DNA from: Betaproteobacteria bacterium | Lineage (GTDB): Bacteria > Pseudomonadota > Gammaproteobacteria > Burkholderiales > SG8-41 | Assembly: GCA_021414185.1 (NCBI GenBank) | Contig: JAIOOZ010000291.1 | Location: 1 to 12,111 of the forward strand | Direction: 5' to 3' | DNA length: 12,111 nucleotides | Shown: positions 7,469 through 12,111 of the stretch, piece by piece | Numbering within the stretch: position 1 is the first letter of the stretch | Layout: each line of letters begins with the position of its first letter | The notes under the pieces: generated by a model | Told to the model about the DNA's origin: nothing | The model's database searches: none | Seen by the model: only the letters and a program-made list of their open reading frames with translations | Position numbers and translations under genes: made by a program

Positions 7469-9142
7469 CTAGTCCGTTACCGCGCCTTTGCTCGCGGTGG
7501 ACACGAGCTTCACGTACTTGGCGAGCAGGCCGCGCGTGTAACGCGGCTTGGGTTGGCGCCATTTCTTTTTACGCTGCGCGAGTTCTTTGGCGGTCACGTT
7601 GACCTGGATCAGGCGCTTGTGCGCGTCGATGGTAATGGAGTCGCCTTCCTTGACGAGTGCTATCGGCCCGCCTTCGAAAGCTTCGGGCGCGACATGTCCG
7701 ACCACCATGCCCCAGGTGCCGCCGGAAAAGCGGCCGTCGGTAATCAGGCCCACCGATTCGCCAAGCCCCTGGCCGATCAGCGCCGACGTCGGCGCCAGCA
7801 TTTCCTGCATGCCGGGGCCGCCTTTGGGGCCTTCATAGCGGATCACCAGCACGTCGCCGGGTTTTATTTTTTTCGCGAGTATCGCGTTCATCGCTTTGGG
7901 TTCGGAGTCGAACACGCGCGCCGGCCCCGTGATCTTGGGCGATTTCAGTCCGGTGATCTTGGCGACACAACCTTCGGGCGCGAGATTGCCTTTGAGTATC
8001 GCGAGGTGGCCATGCGCATATAAAGGGTTGTTCCACGGCCGGATCACATCCTGATCTTTGCGCGGCTCCGCCGGGATATTGGCGAGTTCCGCAGCCAGCG
8101 TTTTGCCGGTAATCGTCATGCAGTCGCCATGCAGGAGACCATGCGCCAGCAACATCTTCAGCACCTGCGGCACGCCGCCTGCGCGATGAAAGTCAGTTGC
8201 AACGTAGCGCCCGGAAGGTTTCAAATCGCAGATCACCGGTACTTTGCGCCGCACGCGCTCGAAATCGTCAATTGTCCATTTGACCTCGGCGGCATGCGCG
8301 ATCGCCAGATAATGCAGCACCGCGTTGGTCGAGCCGCCGGTCGCCATGATCAGGGCGGCGGCATTCTCGATCGATTTGCGCGTGATGATGTCGCGCGGCC
8401 GCAGATTGAGCCGGATCGCATTGACGAGTGCCGCGGCAGACGCGGCGGCCGAATCGGCTTTCTCGGCATCGGGCGAAGCCATTTGTGAAGAACCGAGCAA
8501 ACTCATGCCGAGCGCTTCGAACGACGACGACATCGTATTGGCGGTGAACATGCCGCCGCAGGCGCCCACCGAAGGGCAGGCGTTTTTTTCGATGCCGATG
8601 AAATCTTCGCGCGCCATCTTGCCCGCGCTGAAGGCGCCGACCGCCTCGAACACGCTGACGACCGTCAGGTCCTGGCCTTTCCACTTGCCGGGTTTGATGG
8701 TGCCGGCATAAACATAAATGCCGGGCACGTTCATGCGCGCCATGGCGATCATGCCGCCAGGCATGGTCTTGTCGCAGCCGCCGCACACCAGCACGCCGTC
8801 CATGGCCTGGCCGTTGACCGACGTTTCGATGGCGTCGGCGATGACTTCACGCGACACCAGCGAATACTTCATCGCCTCGGTGCCCATGCCGATGCCATCG
8901 GTGATGGTGGGCACGCCGAACACCTGCGGCATCGCGCCGATTTCCCGCAGTGCCGCCATCGCGCGGTCTACCAGCGGCTGAATGCCGGCGTTGCATGGAT
9001 TCATGTTGGAATGGCCGTTGGCGACGCCGACGATGGGTTTTTCGAAATCGGTGTCGCCGAAGCCGACCGCGCGCAGCATGGCGCGATTGGGCGAGCGCGC
9101 GTCGCCGTGCGTGATGAGGCGGCTGCGTTTGTTCAGTGCCAT
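7469..9142 (-). CDS. ilvD: Dihydroxy-acid dehydratase
   Basis: IlvD dehydrates 2,3-dihydroxyisovalerate and 2,3-dihydroxy-3-methylvalerate to the 2-keto acids that precede valine, leucine and isoleucine; it acts in the cytoplasm. The 557-residue length suits the shorter branch of the IlvD/Edd family. Three conserved Cys are visible: C50 (NMNPCNAG), C123 (CGGCDKTMPGG) and C195 (SVGACGGMFTANTM). This three-Cys pattern is the one associated with [2Fe-2S]-type enzymes, and K124 is the Lys expected to be carbamylated at the Mg site. GMQEMLAPTSALIG (444-457) and LITDGRFSGGTWG (466-478) follow, with S473 as the likely catalytic base. The ATG at 9142 begins directly with MALNKRSRLITHGD, a normal N-terminus. 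The gene diverges from lgt and is followed by the S1C/PDZ gene. Identification is secure. Confidence 0.97.
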   Translation of the reverse strand: MALNKRSRLITHGDARSPNRAMLRAVGFGDTDFEKPIVGVANGHSNMNPCNAGIQPLVDRAMAALREIGAMPQVFGVPTITDGIGMGTEAMKYSLVSREVIADAIETSVNGQAMDGVLVCGGCDKTMPGGMIAMARMNVPGIYVYAGTIKPGKWKGQDLTVVSVFEAVGAFSAGKMAREDFIGIEKNACPSVGACGGMFTANTMSSSFEALGMSLLGSSQMASPDAEKADSAAASAAALVNAIRLNLRPRDIITRKSIENAAALIMATGGSTNAVLHYLAIAHAAEVKWTIDDFERVRRKVPVICDLKPSGRYVATDFHRAGGVPQVLKMLLAHGLLHGDCMTITGKTLAAELANIPAEPRKDQDVIRPWNNPLYAHGHLAILKGNLAPEGCVAKITGLKSPKITGPARVFDSEPKAMNAILAKKIKPGDVLVIRYEGPKGGPGMQEMLAPTSALIGQGLGESVGLITDGRFSGGTWGMVVGHVAPEAFEGGPIALVKEGDSITIDAHKRLIQVNVTAKELAQRKKKWRQPKPRYTRGLLAKYVKLVSTASKGAVTD

Positions 9143-9201
9143 GACGTATCCTTGACAGCGTTACGTATAATCGATGATTTTAACCCAAACCTCAGGGCAC
9201 A
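9143..9201. promoter_or_regulatory. Divergent ilvD/lgt intergenic region with a -10-like TATAAT
   Basis: The 59 bases between the two start codons must serve both directions, unless the promoters lie inside the genes. A perfect TATAAT is at 9166-9171 on the plus strand, which would place an lgt transcript start near 9178. TTGACA at 9152-9157 is only 8 bases before it, too close for a sigma-70 pair, and a -35 at normal spacing is poor. No convincing ilvD promoter was seen on the minus strand. Confidence 0.4.
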
Positions 9202-9990
9202 ATGCTGGTTCACCCGCAGTTCGACCCGGTTGCCATCCAACTGTTCGGTCCGCTCGCCATACGCTGGTACGGCCTGACTTATCTGCTCGGTTTCGCGTTG
9301 ATCTGGCTGGCCGGACGCTATGCGATCAAGTCGCGCGCGCATTCCGCGGTAAGCGCGCAGCAATTCGACGACCTGTTGTTTTACGGCATCCTCGGGGTCA
9401 TCGCCGGCGGGCGCCTGGGTTACGTATTGTTTTACAAATTCGGCGATTACTTCGCCGAGCCGTGGAAGATTTTTTACGTATGGGAAGGCGGCATGTCTTT
9501 CCATGGCGGCTTTCTCGGCGTCATCATCGCGCTGTGGTGGTATGCGCGCGCGCGCGGGTTGAAGTGGCTCGCGATCACGGATTTCATCGCGCCGCTGGCG
9601 CCGCTGGGGCTCGCCGCCGGGCGGCTCGGCAATTTCATCAATGCGGAATTGTGGGGGCGCGCGACCGACGGTCCGTGGGCGATGATTTTTCCGAACGTCG
9701 ACCGCGTGCCGCGTCACCCTTCGCAACTCTACGAGTTTGCGCTCGAGGGCGTCGTGTTATTTGTCCTGCTATGGTGTTTTGCAGCCAAGCCGCGGCCGCG
9801 CGGCGCCGTGTCGGCGTGTTTCCTGATCGGTTACGGCGCGTTCCGCTTTGCGGTGGAGTTCACGCGCGAGCCGGACAGTTTTCTGGGGCTGCTGGCGTTC
9901 GGTTTTTCGATGGGACAGTGGCTGTCGCTGCCGATGATAGCGGCGGGCGTGGTGATGCTGGCCTGGGCGTACCGGCGCCCGGCTGATTAA
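9202..9990 (+). CDS. lgt: Phosphatidylglycerol-prolipoprotein diacylglyceryl transferase
   Basis: Lgt moves diacylglycerol from phosphatidylglycerol to the lipobox Cys of prolipoproteins, the first step of bacterial lipoprotein maturation, in the inner membrane. The 262-residue protein is polytopic. It shows the family hallmarks: RWYGLTYLLG (21-30), the essential His in GGMSFHGGFLG (H101), the Lgt signature AAGRLGNFINAELWGR (138-153, with R141, N144 and E149), and RHPSQLYE (171-178). AFRFAVEFTREPD (213-225) supplies the conserved late Arg/Glu pair. The ATG at 9202 is preceded by CAGGG five bases upstream and a TATAAT at 9166-9171. Its stop TAA overlaps, in opposite orientation, the stop of the SapC-family gene within TTAA at 9987-9990. 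Identification is secure. Confidence 0.97.
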   Translation: MLVHPQFDPVAIQLFGPLAIRWYGLTYLLGFALIWLAGRYAIKSRAHSAVSAQQFDDLLFYGILGVIAGGRLGYVLFYKFGDYFAEPWKIFYVWEGGMSFHGGFLGVIIALWWYARARGLKWLAITDFIAPLAPLGLAAGRLGNFINAELWGRATDGPWAMIFPNVDRVPRHPSQLYEFALEGVVLFVLLWCFAAKPRPRGAVSACFLIGYGAFRFAVEFTREPDSFLGLLAFGFSMGQWLSLPMIAAGVVMLAWAYRRPAD

Positions 9991-10778
9991 GCTTTTTTCC
10001 CGGCGGGTTTTTCCGCGGCCGCCGGTTTGGCGGTGTCGCCACGGCGTCCCAGCAGACGCTGGAAATTTTCGAGCGACATCAGGTGCGCATAGATTCGCCC
10101 GAGCACGCCTTTCTGCACCAGGTCTTTCAGTGTCGCCCCATCGAGTTCGGCCAGCTTCGCTTCGGCGACGCGGAACATGCCGGTCAGCTGCAGCGGCTCG
10201 CCCTGGTTGGGCACCGCCTGCATGGTGAAAGGCTCGAGCAGTTGATGCTGCGCGAGCAGCTTGCACATCTCTTCGGTGCGCGCGAGATCGGCCTCATATT
10301 CGAACAGCAGCTTCTGGCGTTGCTCCCATTCAGGCAGGGCAGTGCCTTTATCGTCGAACAGCTTCTCACCTTTGTCGTTGATCGCACGTTTTTCGACGCA
10401 GGCAACGCGCTCCGGCGCTTCCTGCCCGTCGACCATGACACGGGTCATGCAGAACGGGTAGCGCCGCACATAGGCAGGAACATAAGCCGCCGGTTCCCAG
10501 GTGTCGCCGGCGGTGACGAACAGGTTTTGCTGCCCGGCGAGCCCCAGCACCAACATGGGTGCGAAGGACTTGCCTTCGTCGGCCGTAATGAATACCAGGG
10601 GGTAGTCGTGGCTCGCAATCGGGAATTCGGTATAGCTGACCGGGATCGGATTCATGGTGCGGAACACCACCGGCAGCGTCGGGCCCTTGGGCAGCAGCAC
10701 GCGGTGCGTCTTGGCGAGCGCCACGACTTCCTGAAAGCCGTACGGCGGGGTGATCTGGGGAGTGGCAGCGGTCGGCAT
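9987..10778 (-). CDS. SapC-family protein
   Basis: The 263-residue product matches the SapC family, found in proteobacteria and named after a gene linked to an S-layer locus in Campylobacter; its molecular role is poorly known. Typical elements are NPIPVSYTEFPIASHDYPLVF (split here at residues 43-52 and 53-63), then GQQNLFVTAGDTWEPAAYVP (about 82-101) and YVRRYPF (103-109). The C-terminus ends in a low-complexity Ala/Lys/Pro tail. No signal peptide or membrane segment is seen, so it is probably cytoplasmic unless exported by another route. The frame is open to an ATG at 10865, but 10778 is chosen because the -10-like TATAAT of its own promoter (10815-10810) lies inside the extension. No S-layer gene is near. 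It converges with lgt without any intergenic space. Confidence 0.75.
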   Translation of the reverse strand: MPTAATPQITPPYGFQEVVALAKTHRVLLPKGPTLPVVFRTMNPIPVSYTEFPIASHDYPLVFITADEGKSFAPMLVLGLAGQQNLFVTAGDTWEPAAYVPAYVRRYPFCMTRVMVDGQEAPERVACVEKRAINDKGEKLFDDKGTALPEWEQRQKLLFEYEADLARTEEMCKLLAQHQLLEPFTMQAVPNQGEPLQLTGMFRVAEAKLAELDGATLKDLVQKGVLGRIYAHLMSLENFQRLLGRRGDTAKPAAAEKPAGKKA

Positions 10779-10809
10779 GGGGGCTTGTCCCGTTAAAATG
10801 ATGGAAAAG

Positions 10810-10815
10810 ATTATA
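10810..10815 (-). promoter_or_regulatory. -10 element (TATAAT) upstream of the SapC-family gene
   Basis: The minus strand reads a consensus TATAAT here, inside CGCTATAATC, in otherwise GC-rich sequence. It predicts a transcript start near 10803 and a leader of about 25 bases before ATG 10778. The -35 at 16-18 bases spacing is poor. It lies back to back with the tRNA promoter. Confidence 0.5.
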
Positions 10816-10848
10816 GCGCGCATTCGCCGGCACACCAGCCTGGCGAGC

Positions 10849-10878
10849 TTTCCAGCCGCCAGCATATCCTGCTAAAAT
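10849..10878 (+). promoter_or_regulatory. Putative promoter of the tRNA-Ala gene
   Basis: TTTCCA (10849-10854) and TAAAAT (10873-10878) are separated by 18 bases on the plus strand. This predicts a start near 10885, a few bases before the tRNA at 10892. The -35 matches the sigma-70 consensus at four of six positions, the -10 at five of six. Confidence 0.5.
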
Positions 10879-10891
10879 AACGGCTTATCTT

Positions 10892-10967
<76 letters not shown>

Positions 10968-10982
10968 CCCTGTTCCAATTTG

Positions 10983-11010
10983 CGCGAAACCAGGCCTTAC
11001 ACTGGTCGCG
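10983..11010 (+). other. Hairpin downstream of tRNA-Ala
   Basis: CGCG (10983-10986), an AA bulge, ACCAG (10989-10993), an 8-base loop, then CTGGT (11002-11006) and CGCG (11007-11010) form a 9-base-pair stem 15 bases after the tRNA 3' end. No T-run follows, so it is not a classical intrinsic terminator. It may mark the tRNA transcript's 3' end or the leader of the acyl-CoA dehydrogenase mRNA. Confidence 0.35.
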
Positions 11011-11059
11011 TGATGCGCTATCAAGAATAGATAGATAACCACTTAGGCGGAGCAGCGAC

Positions 11060-12111
11060 TTGTCTACCCATTCTCCTGATGCAGCGGCGGGCACCGAGCA
11101 CGCCCGCATGCTGCGCGACAGCGTCGCCGACTTTGCCAAGCGCGGTACCGATATCAAGCGTGTCCGCAAATTGCGCGATACCGAGCCGGGGTTCGAGCGC
11201 GCGGTATGGCAGCAGATGGCGGAGTTCGGCTGGCTGGGCATCCTGGTGCCCGAGCAATATGGCGGGCTGGGTTTGGGTTGCACCGAGATGGCGATAGTCG
11301 CTGCGGGTACTGCCGGCGCGCTGACGCCTGAGCCCCTCACAGCTGCCGCAGTGCTCGCCGGCGAAGCCATCGCGCGCGGTGACAACGAAGCGCTCAAACG
11401 TGAATTGCTCGAAGCCCTGGTGGCCGGCGCGACGATTCCCGCGCTGGCGTGGCAGGAGCGGGCAGGCTCTCTCGACACCGCGGCAACGGCGATGCGCGCC
11501 GAACCTTTTGAGGCGGCAATCAGGTTGAACGGCAGCAAGAGTTTCGTCGCCGGCGCCGCCGGCGCCGACGGCTACGTGGTTTCAGCGCAGTCGCCGGACG
11601 GGCTCGCGCTCTATTGGGTGCCGGCAAACAGTGGCGGCGTCACGCTCGATTTGCAGCCGCTCGCCGACGGCCGCATGACCGGCATGCTGAAACTCAACGA
11701 TGTAGTGGTGCCCAAAAGCAACCTGCTCGCGTCGCCGGCTTGCGCGGGTGCGGCGCTGCAGGCGGCGCTCGACACCACGCTGGTGATGGCGAGCGCCGAG
11801 ATGTCCGGCGTCATGGGTCGCGCGCTCGACATGAGCGTCGATTACATGAAAACGCGCGTGCAGTTCGGCAAGCCGATCGGCAGTTTCCAGGCGCTCGCGC
11901 ATCGCGCGGTCGATCTGCATATCCAGCGCGAACTGTCGTCCGCGGTGTTGAGTGATGCGGTGGCGATGTTCGATGCGGGCGCCTGCGGCGCGCGCCGCGG
12001 CGCCATGGCAAGCCGCGTCAAGGCACGCTGCTCCGAAGCCGGGTTGCGCATCACGCGCGAAGCGATCCAGATCCACGGCGCGATCGGCTTCACCGACGAA
12101 TACGATGCCGG
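11060..12111 (+). CDS. Acyl-CoA dehydrogenase family protein (C-terminus cut by window edge)
   Basis: The frame is open from TTG 11060 to the window edge (350 residues); about 20-50 residues are missing. The N-terminal helical domain contains MAEFGWLGILVPEQYGGLGL (about residues 53-72), typical of acyl-CoA dehydrogenases. The middle beta-domain has LNGSKSFVAGAAGADGYVV, and the C-terminal FAD-binding domain has TRVQFGKPIGSFQALAHR and IQIHGAIGFTDEYDA. These enzymes form the 2,3-double bond of acyl-CoA using FAD. The usual beta-domain motif AxTEP reads LAWQER here, as in small subunits of heteromeric enzymes (PimD-like), so it may need a partner encoded to the right. TTG is preferred as start because GGAG lies seven bases upstream; ATG 11108 is the alternative. 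Subfamily and substrate are not determined. Confidence 0.86.
   Translation, partial: MSTHSPDAAAGTEHARMLRDSVADFAKRGTDIKRVRKLRDTEPGFERAVWQQMAEFGWLGILVPEQYGGLGLGCTEMAIVAAGTAGALTPEPLTAAAVLAGEAIARGDNEALKRELLEALVAGATIPALAWQERAGSLDTAATAMRAEPFEAAIRLNGSKSFVAGAAGADGYVVSAQSPDGLALYWVPANSGGVTLDLQPLADGRMTGMLKLNDVVVPKSNLLASPACAGAALQAALDTTLVMASAEMSGVMGRALDMSVDYMKTRVQFGKPIGSFQALAHRAVDLHIQRELSSAVLSDAVAMFDAGACGARRGAMASRVKARCSEAGLRITREAIQIHGAIGFTDEYDA

Noticed and set aside
9544..9556. GC dinucleotide tract in lgt
   Set aside because: It encodes the ARAR part of a normal cytoplasmic loop in a GC-rich gene and needs no other explanation.
10779..10865. Earlier start (ATG 10865) for the SapC-family gene
   Set aside because: The stretch includes a consensus -10 element and does not resemble the start of SapC-family proteins.

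Overview
This window is GC-rich, tightly packed bacterial DNA. The gene set (IlvD, Lgt, a SapC-family protein, an aryl-polyene-type cluster) and the codon bias towards G/C at third positions suggest a betaproteobacterium. That assignment rests on gene content and recognised families, not on a marker gene.

Positions 1-6275 are read leftwards as one compact operon of at least seven genes. In transcription order they are: acyl carrier protein, COG4648-type membrane protein, acyl/aryl-AMP ligase, small hot-dog 3-hydroxyacyl-ACP dehydratase, LpxL-like acyltransferase, LolA-like periplasmic carrier, and an MMPL/RND-type exporter cut by the left edge. Most junctions are stop/start overlaps of 4 bases (ATGA or GTGA) or gaps of 0-7 bases, so the genes are probably translationally coupled. 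The combination matches the accessory half of aryl polyene (APE)/xanthomonadin-type pigment clusters: a starter acid is activated and loaded on an ACP, dehydrated during chain growth, transferred to a lipid anchor, and moved to the outer membrane. The ketosynthases, ketoreductase and thioesterase expected for such a pathway are not in the window and would lie past the left edge.

Positions 6276-6455 are a non-coding gap with a GC-rich hairpin and presumably the operon's control region. Right of it, 6456-9142 also reads leftwards. It holds ilvD (branched-chain amino acid synthesis) and, 26 bases downstream, a trypsin-like S1C/PDZ protein whose His and Asp of the catalytic triad are replaced, so it is probably not a protease. 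lgt (prolipoprotein diacylglyceryl transferase) diverges from ilvD across a 59-base gap and converges with a SapC-family gene; their stop codons overlap in the tetranucleotide TTAA.

The SapC-family gene diverges from a tRNA-Ala(CGC) gene with an encoded CCA and the G3:U70 identity pair. An acyl-CoA dehydrogenase gene begins with TTG at 11060 and is cut by the right edge.

The most notable points are the partial APE-type operon, a serine where the dehydratase should carry its catalytic acid, and the degenerate triad of the S1C/PDZ protein. No mobile elements, CRISPR arrays or phage genes were seen.
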